A program made the translations under genes and the position numbers. From Pyrenophora tritici-repentis (lineage: Eukaryota; Ascomycota; Dothideomycetes; Pleosporales; Pleosporaceae): a stretch of DNA of 64,000 nucleotides. Positions within the stretch are counted from its first letter, which is position 1. Every line of letters starts with the position of its first letter. The notes under the pieces are model-generated. The model worked only from the letters and a program-made list of their open reading frames with translations, made no database searches and was not told the origin of the DNA. The stretch covers positions 1,364,001 through 1,428,000 of the forward strand of contig NC_089396.1 in assembly GCF_003171515.1 (NCBI RefSeq), written 5' to 3'. Positions 16,677 to 27,240 of this stretch are shown one piece after another.

Positions 16677-16690
16677 ATTAAGAGTCTCAC
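16677..16690 (+). promoter_or_regulatory. Copia-1 primer-binding site (tRNA-Lys anticodon arm)
   Basis: ATTAAGAGTCTCAC abuts the LTR. Its reverse complement GTGAGACTCTTAAT is the anticodon arm of tRNA-Lys(CUU). The same 14 bases lie next to the Copia-4 5' LTR at 62339-62352. Confidence 0.7.
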
Positions 16691-16775
16691 TGCCCATACT
16701 GAGTGTAGAAGTATTAATTAAAGTTACTTTATACTACAAATACTGTCATTATAACGATCCCTACGCTACAACACG

Positions 16776-18567
16776 TAAGCGCCGAACCAAAGAATTATTA
16801 AAACTTATTAATAAGATGTCTATACTATTAAACAGAGATCTAATAGTGATCCTAACGGATTATACTAATTAGGCTAAATAGTACTAACAACTATAAGCAG
16901 AATGGGCCGCATACTAAGTGTAGAAAAAGGTAGATCTAAAGCAACGCGAGATCCCTCTAATAGAACTACAATTACTACTAGCTCTACTTATTAGAAGCTA
17001 TTAGCCATCAACTACAGCGACGAATCTGCACGTTACTTAATATCGCTAAGCGATCGGCGACGATAGCGCGAAAACGCCAGCCTACGTACTAGTACGACCC
17101 TCAGACCTCGCGACGAACGCGAAGACGTCCTATAAAGAAGATGTCGATTATTACGAAATATAACTAGAAGAGTTTAGAATACTTAACTAGAGATATTAAT
17201 AAAAGCGGACTAGACTTAGAAAGCTTACTAAGCATATAAGGAAGACTGTGTTATAACACCTCTTCTACAAATACTGTAAGGTAGGTCTTTCCTATTAGTA
17301 GTAGATCGAAACTTTAGCCGCAAATGTTAGGATTAATATAAAGGAGGAACTTAAACGTGCAAGAGAACGTTACCTTATAGCCTAAAAACCGATGAGGTTG
17401 TTAGCACAGTAAGAGACCTAGCTAACTAAGATAGACTATGTAATTACGGAAGGGAAGGCACTTAGTATACCTAAATACTAAGACAAAGAGTTTATTAAGG
17501 ACTTTGTTAAAGCAGTTCTTAAACTATTACTAGAATAGACTACCACGTTCATAGCTGCTGGAAATAAAGACCCACGTTTCACTGTACGGATGATAATTAA
17601 ATAGTTCTAAGAGTACGCTTTATTATTACATCTAATTAAATATAAGGTCCTAAAGGCTGCCTTTATAGTAGGTAAACTTTAACTAAACGGCGAAGACGTA
17701 GATAACGCCGCTGAAAAGGCCCTAGGAAAGCGAGGTCGCGTCAAAAGCTAAAGGACTCCTAGACTAGGCAAGGATAGGAAACAATGCAAGGTATGCGACT
17801 AATAGCATAAACTAAAGGATTATTAGTACGCGTTTCCGCACAACGCCCCTGTTTAGTAGAAGCTACGTAAAACACTAAAGACGATGGCTTAGTACTAAAT
17901 TAATAGCGACACTAATCTCAAACAAGAGATAAGAGGAGCTAAGAGAGCTAAATTAGGGACACCCTAGATTAAGAAGTTATAGAGCACTTTAGTAGAGGAT
18001 ACTATTAAGTAACTAGAAGGCTAGAATATAGGCTAGATTAACCTTATAATATTTGCCTTATTATTTATAGTAAAGGAATCTAAGTACCCACTTTAACGTT
18101 CTTATATGATAGGCTCTAGAACTACTATACATGTCGGCAACGACCTTAGACGATTTACGGATATTCGACCGCTAATAATAGGAGACTTCCTCTAGGCAGG
18201 CAATACAAGGGTGTAGATTAGGGTATATAGTTTAGTTACTCTAAGAGTGGATAGCGTAGACGGTTACCGTCTCCTCTACCTCAAGAACGTCGCCTACTAC
18301 CCTAACCTACACTACAGTCTTGTCTCCTTCTAGATACTCCGCCAGCAAGGTCTTTAGTAGGACACTAAATCTAACCTAATAATCTTCTAACGGTCTGACG
18401 ATAGCGAACTAGCAGTACTACACGAGAAGTACAGACAATAGATACTAGAACTTAATAACGCTAAGGCGCGAGTAGCGTTTTTAACGCAGCAGCTAACGCG
18501 CAGGATAGCTATATAAAAATAAGCTAAGGCTATAGTCTAGCATAAGAGACTTAGCCACCCTAGACCT
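16776..18567 (+). pseudogene. Copia-1 gag and protease, RIP-decayed
   Basis: Plus-strand coding remains full of TAG/TAA. Recognisable pieces: gag start near 16817 (MSILLNRDL), a protease-like stretch around 18100-18330 (TIHVGNDLRRFTDIRP, YRLLYLKNVAYYPNLHYSLV), and the start of the GAG-pre-integrase domain near 18540 (HKRLSHPRP). The domain stops abruptly at solo LTR D1; its continuation (NALEHLVNQSRG equivalent) is found on the minus strand ending at 23319, now inverted. Confidence 0.8.
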
Positions 18568-18894
18568 TGTCAAAAGGGTAAAGTGGAGGACGTTCGCTAA
18601 TAGACTTATGTAATGCTATTAGGTAGAACTAGCGGAAGTAGAGAACTAGATTTATAAAGTAATGAAAGAGGAGTTAGACACCGAGCTAGTAGAGGTGTCT
18701 ATAGAAGATTATATACAGATACCTAAGTGCTCTAGAAGATTCTTCTTACTAAGCGTAATACTTAGGCTGCGTAATCTATTATGTAATAGATTACGCGTAC
18801 AGAGTAAGCACACGTAAGCTTATTAATCCCTAACTATATCTAGTATAGTATCGGTCCGTCCAACGTAAGCTTATTTATGCCTATCTTTACAACA
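18568..18894 (+). repeat. Solo LTR D1 (327 bp), inversion breakpoint
   Basis: Begins TGTCAAAAGGG, ends TTTACAACA. Apparently identical in reverse complement to 23320-23646, except for one terminal base. Flanks do not match each other (GACCT left, CCTTA right), but each matches a flank of the other copy. Contains a 13-bp inverted repeat GCGTAATCTATTA with 2-nt spacer (18769-18796). Confidence 0.85.
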
Positions 18895-19729
18895 CCTTAC
18901 ACCTTACTTAGGCTAAACCTAGATAGCACTACCGCGATCGTTAAGATTAACGGTAAGCTAATAACCTTTTAGACTACTGTTGTCCACCTATACTACTATA
19001 ATAATAGACACGTACCCCCCTAACTATACTTAGGGGCTGTATCGCCCTAGCTGTATAGGCAGGATAACAACGGCAGCCTCGCTAATAGAGATAGTAACTA
19101 CGTCCTAGAACAACCTCTAGCTTAATAAGGTTGTGGTCGACCTAAGGGATCTAAGAATAAACCTAAGCTATTACTCTAGGCAATAACTACCTCTAGCGGA
19201 ACTCTCTACGCAGCATATCTAACATAGAGAGAATAGGATAACCTCGTCCTTACTTATACCTTACGATCTACTAGCAAGATTACTACGCTAGGGCAGCCCT
19301 TTAAGAAGCTAACCTAGACTAATATTAACGCACTTATCGCTTCTAGCGTTTTTAAGTTTAAAGTATATAACCCTAAGATCTATAGTAGTATCTATATCTT
19401 TTAGTCGCGTATCGTTAATAAGGTAAAGGGTAAGACTACTAATTAGCCCTATAAAAAATCCTAGCTAATTATCTAGGGCTACAATAACAGCAATAAGGCT
19501 CTTGTCCTTACCTAAAGCCCTACTATCTAGCGAGCGAGCTAACGTCTTATTATTGCCCTCGCTCTGTCTCTTATTGCTAAGGGCATGATACTGTAGCTCT
19601 AAGATATCACCTAGGCGTATACCTAGTCTAATAGTACCCTCTAGTAGACTATTATCGCTAATCTCCCTATTTAGCTCCGCGGATTGTACCTAGACGGGAT
19701 AATTATGGTCGTAATTAAGCCTCTATACG
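18895..19729 (+). pseudogene. Copia-2 integrase end and RT, inverted fragment
   Basis: Plus-strand remains of copia integrase C-terminus (STTAIVKINGKLITF near 18925) and reverse transcriptase (KKLTWTNINALIASSVFKF near 19300, PTIQRASQRLIIALALSLIA, DITQAYTQS, and VVIKPLYG at the end). In the present order it is on the opposite strand from the rest of Copia-2. Flipping the block between the two LTR-D copies rejoins it in frame with 24013-23647 upstream and 16485-15720 downstream. Confidence 0.82.
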
Positions 19730-19922
19730 TGTCAGATTTTTATGGGGTCGGATCGAGGTGTCTATTGTCTGTCTCTGTCTACGGCTCTGTCTGTGGGAGG
19801 TGGCCTCGCCTCGGGCTTGGCAGTGCTAAGTCCCGGCGCTAGCCCTGGTTTGGGGGTCTCATATCCTTCCCTAACCACCATCGGCTCGATCATAAAGCAA
19901 AACCTCGCCTTAATCTAATACA
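19730..19922 (-). repeat. 3' LTR of Copia-1 (inverted with its block)
   Basis: Reverse complement of the LTR at 16486-16676, with RIP-type differences. It follows (in minus sense) the Copia-1 RNase H end. Its outer flank ATACG is the complement of CGTAT at 16481-16485, the expected target duplication once the inversion is undone. Confidence 0.88.
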
Positions 19923-22900
19923 CCCCCTTAGCTCGGCGCTCCTTAGCAGCCTAAGCTAGAGTAGTCTTTGCGACATTTATACTAGACTATATAATAAGAC
20001 TTTCCATCTTCTCTAGAATTTCCTCTAGATCTACTTCCTCTACGTCTCGTTCCTTTACTTTAACTAGTCTAACCTGCGTTAAGAACTAGGGCTAGTTGTT
20101 AGCAGGCAGGGTCTTCGTAAAACTATCGGCGAGTATTTTGCTAGATAGTATATATACGACTCTAATAGACTTTTACTTTACCTCTTGCCTTAGCTAGTAA
20201 TTATGGATATTCACGTAACGGAGTTTCGTTGTTAGCTAAGAGATCTCCTCGTTAATTAGCTAGATCGTCTGCGTATTATCGCACTATATCGTAATTATCT
20301 TCTCTATTAACTCTAACCGAAGCTCCTCTAGTAGCATCCGCATAAATATAGACTTCTTAGCTACTTACGATAGCGCGAGGAGTTCTGCTTTAGTCGTAGA
20401 TGTTATAATAGTATCTTATTTATTCGCCCTCTATGCGATTAGTCCTCTAAATAGCTTAATAACGTACCCTTAGGAGCTCTTACGATCTGCGGTGTTATCT
20501 GTAAAGGATAAATTGCTAGCTACTACTAATTAGTCGTCTCCTCTAAATAACAAGGATAGGAGCTCGGTTAACTCTAGGTATAACAGCACTTAGTTAGCGG
20601 CTTCTTAATATAGTAGACTAGGGCTTATAAGGAACTAGGCGAGTCGTGATACTAGGAATGCGATATTAGGTCGGGTGTTAACGGCGGCGAAGAGTAACAA
20701 TCTAATCTTGCGTTAACATAAGTTAATCTCTCTAGGAGTCGCTAAACCCTTACGTATAACTAGTTTAACTCTACCTATTAGTATGTTATATTATTAGTCC
20801 TTATTTATTGCTAGCCGTATAATTTTCTTAATATAAGCTTTCTATAATAGCTAGATCTTTCGCTCTCTTAGTCCTATATAACTTCTACTCCTAAAAACCA
20901 CTATAAATTCTTTCCTCTAGTTAGGGTGTATTACTGTTTTAGTTCCTCTTTTACTCTCTAAGCTACTTCCGCGTGCTATTTCGAAAAGGCAAGGATAATA
21001 TTATTAATATAAAAGAAGATAAACACCCTATTTTAGATTGTATAGCAAGGTTCGTAGGGAACTAGCGAGAACCCGATTTCTAGAAGGAAGGTAGTAAAGT
21101 ATCTTTGCTAGAGTAATAGCGAGATCTATAAGCCGTACAGCGCTTTATTTAGTTATAGTATTATTCCCCACTTCTTATATCCTAGGGGTATCCGTATATA
21201 TACTATTCAATTAATATCTACGTTCACGAAAGCGTTTAATACGTTGTATTGCTTTAGCTCTAGGTTAAACTAAGCCGCAATTAACACTAGCATCTAAAAC
21301 GATCTTCCGGCTAGTATAGTAGCGTAGGTTTCTTATGCAGTGATATTTCGTTGCTAGTCTCTACGCACTACTAATCGCTCCTTATACTTCTAGAATTAAT
21401 GGTGCTTATTAAATTTATAGGTATATACCTACATTAAGTCTAGTACCTACTAGTTAGTCTTCTAAGCTATCTTTGCTAAGACCTCTAACTAAGATCTAGT
21501 TTCCTTATAGCTCTAAAGGTGTGTAATCTTAGCCTCTTTAAAAAGATAGAATAACTCGTAATTCTCTAGTAGGCCGTTCGATTAGGGAGTTAGTAGTGGC
21601 TAGCTATAATAAGGCTTCTTGCTATTTCGTATTATACGTTTAAGCTTTGCCTTATCTAGTCGCTCTCTTACTAAGTTTTAAACGTTTCCTGCCTTAGTGC
21701 CTACTATAAAGGCGGCTGCCTATAGCTCCTTTAACATCCTATATTCTAGATAGAGGATACTACTCGTAAGACCTTATTTGCTGTAGCTAGTGTTAAGACT
21801 TTATTTCCCGTAGGTAGTCTCTTTAGATTATAGGCTGTAGCCTCCGGCATCGTATTGTTTGCGTAGAACGCTTACGGATAGACTATATTCGCGCTGTGCG
21901 CTAGTCTGTATACTATGTTCGCCGTAGCTAGTATTAAGACCTTATTTCCTTTAGGCAGTCTCTTCGGATTGTAGGCCGTAGCCTCTAGCATTGCATTATC
22001 CGCGTAGAACGCCTGCGGATAGACTATGTTCGCGCTGTGCGCCAGTCTGTATACTATGTTCGCCGTAGCTAGTGTTAAGACCTTATTTCCCGTAGGCAGT
22101 CTCTTTAGATTGTAGGCCGTAGCCTCTAGTATTATCGTCCCTAAAGGGTTGTTATATATTAGTTAGCATTTAAGTAAGTAGTGCTGCTAGTAGGGGCGTA
22201 TATAGTAGCGTTAGATAAGGTACTACCTTCTTTCCCACCCTATTATACTCGAGCCGCCTATTTTCTAGCGCTCTAGCAATAGTCTTATCTTTGTAGAAAG
22301 TTCTAAGTTCTTCCCGTGTGGGATTTAGTCTAGGAGGTAGTTTAATAGTTCAAATCTATGCTGCTATCTCTTCTATAGTGCTATGTATAAGATTATCTAT
22401 AACCTCTTTATACTCTCTACTATATATAACTTCCTCGTCGAATACAACATCGCGAGTGCTAATAACCTTGCCTATAGATAGTACCTATACTTAGAATATA
22501 CTCGTTGAACGATAACTAACTAAGTACCCTATTTAGGCTTTTAGGTTAAATCTCTATAGACGTCCTTTTCCTCGCTTCGTGTTATCCGTTATCGTAAATG
22601 CCTTATAGCTGTACGCTCGTAAATGCGATAGGTTAGGCTTACGTAGTAATGTAATAACTCCGTTCTAGAAAGTAATTACCGTAAAGTATATCTCGTATAG
22701 AGATCTATAGCGGTTCTAATATTTTAGCGTCTTATTATGTAAGTAGACGGTGGTCTAGGCGATTTCTAGCTATTAGTTCTACGGTAGATGTGTATTAAGT
22801 TGTATTGCTCGACCCTTTTCTTTTACTACACCCCCTAAGCGTTCGGCTCCTCCGTTTTGCGCTTGCGTATTAGGGGCGGAAGGCTCGAGTACTATACCTC

Positions 22901-23319
22901 TTGTTCTGCACTATCTAGCGACCTCTAGCTTTACGGAAAATATCTCGTTATCTATCTTAATAACCTTTACTATTATACTAAATTGATTTATTATAAAGGT
23001 AACGAACATCTTAAGGCTCTTAAGGATAACTCTTACTATTTAGTTATTACTAAGATAGAAATCCTATATATATCCTATATATATCCTGTAACGCGGTAGT
23101 AAATAAGCATCTAACTCTTCTCTTTAATCGTACTTTCTTCTTCCTAGTCGTGAAAGTTAATTGCAACTCGCTCTCCTAGACTTTCTAAAATAGTCTAGGG
23201 CGTCTGTCATATTATTCGCTTCGACTTTAATATCCTATAAGCATCGCATTTTACCGTAGGGACCCTAACGATCTTCACCCCCCTAGATTAGTTTACTAGG
23301 TGTTCTAGGGCGTTAGGTC
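19923..23319 (-). pseudogene. Copia-1 integrase, RT and RNase H, RIP-decayed, inverted
   Basis: Minus-strand reading from 23319: pre-integrase zinc region (NALEHLVN, VPTVKCDA), integrase, a linker with in-frame 141-bp repeats (21783-22130), RT (about 21700-20700), RNase H, and the ending ADSFTKTLPANN and KVKERDVEEVDLEEILEKME near 20130-19990. Many TAG/TAA codons from RIP. It was originally contiguous with 16776-18567. Confidence 0.82.
21783..22130 (-). repeat. 141-bp in-frame tandem repeat in the Copia-1 linker
   Basis: GTAGCTAGT(G/A)TTAAGAC recurs at 21783, 21924 and 22064, giving 140-141-bp periods (47 codons), about 2.5 units. It lies between the integrase and RT regions. Confidence 0.75.
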
Positions 23320-23646
23320 AGTTGTAAAGATAGGCATAAATAAGCTTACGTTGGACGGACCGATACTATACTAGATATAGTTAGGGATTAATAAGCTTAC
23401 GTGTGCTTACTCTGTACGCGTAATCTATTACATAATAGATTACGCAGCCTAAGTATTACGCTTAGTAAGAAGAATCTTCTAGAGCACTTAGGTATCTGTA
23501 TATAATCTTCTATAGACACCTCTACTAGCTCGGTGTCTAACTCCTCTTTCATTACTTTATAAATCTAGTTCTCTACTTCCGCTAGTTCTACCTAATAGCA
23601 TTACATAAGTCTATTAGCGAACGTCCTCCACTTTACCCTTTTGACA
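23320..23646 (-). repeat. Solo LTR D2 (327 bp), inversion breakpoint
   Basis: Reverse complement of 18568-18894. Plus-strand flanks AGGTC (23315-23319) and TAAGG (23647-23651) are the complements of GACCT and CCTTA, each belonging to a different original insertion site. Confidence 0.85.
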
Positions 23647-24013
23647 TAAGGGCTAGTTTATCCCTTGTTCTTACGCTGGACCTTAACGTCGCTCTAGAGT
23701 AGGAGGAGGAGGACCTTAGTAACGTTAGGCCTATTGCGGGTTACTAGCGCATCCTAAACCTATGTCGCAGCCTCAAGCTTATAGATCCTACTTATAGCTT
23801 TGTGTACAGCGGTAGCTTAGGCTGCGATTAATAGGGACGGAGGGGAGGTCTTTACGAGTTAGGGATATGTCCTAAAGACGAGGAGGGTTAGGATAAGGCT
23901 GTTAGGGCTAGTATTATTATTAATAGCTTTAATAGCTATCTAGAGCTAGTGTTTAGGTAGAGTAGTAGTGCCTAGTTCACTAGTAATAATCTTAAAGGCA
24001 TAGCGGATAACTA
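23647..24013 (-). pseudogene. Copia-2 integrase C-terminal remnant
   Basis: Minus-strand reading gives AFKIITSELGTTTLPKH, TLLVFRTYP, NRPNVTKVLLLL and ends KGxTSPYVK at the LTR, typical of the copia integrase C-terminal region before the RT. The right side is cut by a Tc1 insertion at TA 24012-24013. Confidence 0.72.
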
Positions 24014-24236
24014 CAGTCGGGTGACAAAAAGAAAGAGACTTTTTAAAATTTACCTTTTTCTAAGCTCTATATCTAAAGAACTAGACTAGCTAGACTGATA
24101 ATTTTTGGTTCACTAAAAAGCTAAGAACATTTTCTTTAAGATAGGTTACTAAAAAGTATGCTAAGTAAGCTTACGTCTGCGTAACTCTAGTAGTGTTTAA
24201 GAGTAGAAAAAAGTAAGCTAAAAATCTAAGTATAAC
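24014..24236 (-). mobile_element. Tc1 relic 2, left arm
   Basis: Starts with CAGTCGGGTGACAAAAAGAA after TA and follows the Tc1 copy at 57382 for 223 bp up to AATCTAAGTATAAC, where gypsy-B inserted. The remainder lies at 31573-31875. Confidence 0.85.
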
Positions 24237-24484
24237 TGTCACGGTTTCGTGACGTGAGCGTTCCGTCTCGGAACCGTTCCGACGCATGGACCACTTAATG
24301 GACCATGCGCCCATGTACATATTCGCTCCTACGCTCCTTACGAGCTCTCTACTGCAATAGCTTTGTTACTCTATATACATTAATTGTCTAACTATTGTGA
24401 GACCCTTACACGTTATTGCAGTTAATTAAACCCTGCCTTAGCGACGCCTGTTAAGAGACAGCCGCCGCCGCCACCGCCGCTGAC

Positions 24485-27240
24485 ATGGCGAACCCAGACT
24501 CCCCGCACCCTAAAGTATCCCGCGAACCTAGTCCCGCACACCGCGCTTCTCAGCGACAAGAGACCCCCGAGACCTCTAAGCCTATAACACTAACCGCTGT
24601 TCTAAGCTATTAGCGTTTAACTATAGCGGCCGCGAATCGCGCCCGTAAACCTACTAGCGACCCTCACGAGGACGCGCCTAGCAACACGACCGCCTCTGGC
24701 ACGAACTCTCAGCCCCCTGTCTATACCCACGCAACTTCCTAATTCCAGCCCTTACAAGGGGACCTCTTCCGCGCTCCTGCTACTGTTAGCCGCTCTTTTA
24801 GTAAACCCAACGTCACAGAGCGCATCCCCACAGTCCTAGGTTAATAGAACTCTTCTTACTACGGCGACGATGCGCTTAACGACAACTTTGTCGACAGCCC
24901 CTAGGCACCTAAACAAAGGCTTAATATCTCTAACGACGAAGATAAGCCCTCTAAGCTACTAACTACGATTACTACCTATTCTCCCGCTAGGAAAGTCGCG
25001 TTCGCTCCTCCAACAACTACACAACAAGGTTGATAGTTCTTAGAACTTTAGACCGTCCGCTACCCCTCCCTTAGTAAGCACCTTTATTAGGCGTGCGCTA
25101 ATAACGACACCGACCTCGGCGCCAAAGCCTAGGCAAGCCTAGCTCCGTCGCGCTCCCTATCACCTTCTACTAGTCGTATTAACTTCGAGAACTAACCATC
25201 TACCACCTTCGTCGTCCCACAGGATAACGATCCCGCCACATATAATATATAGGAAACTAACTAGGACAGTATAGCTAGTAAGAAGGAGGAAGTTAACATT
25301 ACTACCTTAGAAGACCTCAGCGCTAGCAATAAGCTAGTCTTGCTTTATTCTAACATAGTGACTTAAGTTAGGGATATATAGCGCGACTTACTCCACGAAC
25401 GCCAACGCTACGACCGCGCCTGTAACTAGCTCCTCAACTAATCGCGAGTTATCTACAAACTACGCGACATAGCACAAGATACCTAGGAAGGGCTAGAAGG
25501 CTATAAGGGCGACCTTGCCAATGCCTATTCTAGGTACGAGGTTCTTAAGGACGAGCTCCGCGTCGCTAAAGAACAGCTAAGCGCCGCCGACGCTTAGGTC
25601 ACGCGCCTTACTAAACAACTTCGCGACGTTTGAGGCACTGCCCACACTAATTATTAGAACTATTAACAAGTGTGCGAGAAAGTTAAGCAGCTTACCGTTA
25701 GCAAAGCTAGCTACAAAATAAAGTACTAAGAAGAATTTAAAGCTTACTAACTTACCTAAGCGACTATAAACTCTCTTTTAGTCTAGCTGCGAAAGGCTAA
25801 GGCCGCGGCTAAACCTGCTAAATGCACACGCGCTGGCCCTACTCCCCCCCATTACTCAGACTCTGAGCCGGATGATGAGGAGGACTTCAACCCTTATCGT
25901 CGCTCTCGTTCCCCAGCTCGCCGCGCACGCCCTCGCTCACGCTCCGCCGAAGACGACCGTCGTCGACCTAGGCCCAAGAAGCCAGAACCTGAGGTGTTCT
26001 CTAGTAAAGATACCTCTCACGTCGACTATCTTAAATAGAAGATGGACGTCCTCGACTAGTTTGACGACTACGCCCGTAACTACTCCACTAAAGCCTAAAA
26101 GCTTAGCTACATCTAATAGAAGACTAAGGAGAAAGCCTTTGGATATATCTAGTATAGCTTCCTAGACCCGGGCGTCGAGTTCGTCTATAGTGATAAAGCC
26201 TAGTCTATTCTAGACAGTGTCTTTAAGACCATTAACACTATAATTAAAGCGCAAGCGCTCTACGAGAGTAACAAGTCCTACATAAAGCACAGCGAGTCTA
26301 TAGGCGAGTATATCGCCCGCTTTAACGTCGGCACCTCCGCCCTCCGCTAGGCTGACGCGCTAAAGATCTAATTTATGCGTAATCGCCTCCCTACATAGTT
26401 CTGCGACTAGACCGCTATAAAGGTTATAGAGCCTAATCTTACCTTCCTTAATTTCTGCAACATCCTCCGCTACCTTAAACAAGCTAACCCCACGCGCTCG
26501 ACAGCCGGTGGAGGCCGTAGTAGCGGTAGCGGCGGTGGAGGCAACAACGGCGGTAACAAGAACACGTCCTCTAACAACACTAGCAGTTCTAGGTTAGGAG
26601 CAGGCCTACGCGGCCGCACCGACCTTTAGGTTAAGGTCCTCCGCCACATAAACCGTTGTTTTAACTACACCTGTAAGAACTACAGCTATAAGGCTATAGG
26701 CGGCTATTACTTAGGTTAAGCCCCTTTACTATTTAACACGTTCCTTAAAGTACAGGACGCCCTAGAAAAGGCAATCGCTAACGGAGGCAAGCCTGTAGGC
26801 GACCTAGCTCGTCCTAAAACTCCCTAAGGCGCCGCTATCGGCGTTAATGCGGTAAATGCTCTTAAGACTCCTCCCTAGTCTCTAGAAAACTAGTTGTCCC
26901 TGGCGATAGTCGCTACTAGGGACCCCTACGGCATAAGAAACTAACCCTAGCACAACTAGCACTAATTCCCCTTATACCTAAGTCCCTAGCTAGTTCACTA
27001 CCGTTCCTATACGTCGAAGACAGCAATAAAGAAGAAGAGTTACCTCTAAAACGCTTTATTACTAACTCTCCGACGTCCCTTCCCCTAGTAGAAGATAGCA
27101 CTAATGTTAAAGATAATCCTAATCTAACCCTTAAGGCGATCGCAGATCGTGTTAAAGCTCTTAAACAATAGAGTATAACAGGGTCTTAGATCACTATCTT
27201 AACTATTGCTGCCGCCGCTATACGCGGTGACGTGTACTAA
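24485..27240 (+). pseudogene. gag: gypsy-B gag (decayed)
   Basis: ATG at 24485 opens MANPDSPHPKVSREPSP; the frame is then broken by TAG/TAA at former Gln/Trp codons. The N-terminal part is Ser/Pro/Arg rich. A helical segment (25380-25800), an Arg/Ser tract (25865-25980), a capsid-like region (26000-26480), a Gly-rich stretch (26505-26560), and a degraded zinc-knuckle region near 26650 follow. Not functional. Confidence 0.75.

Noticed and set aside
16486..19922. A single large TIR element with 190-bp inverted ends
   Set aside because: The inverted repeats are LTRs of one copia whose 3' half was flipped; target duplications and domain continuity support the inversion instead.
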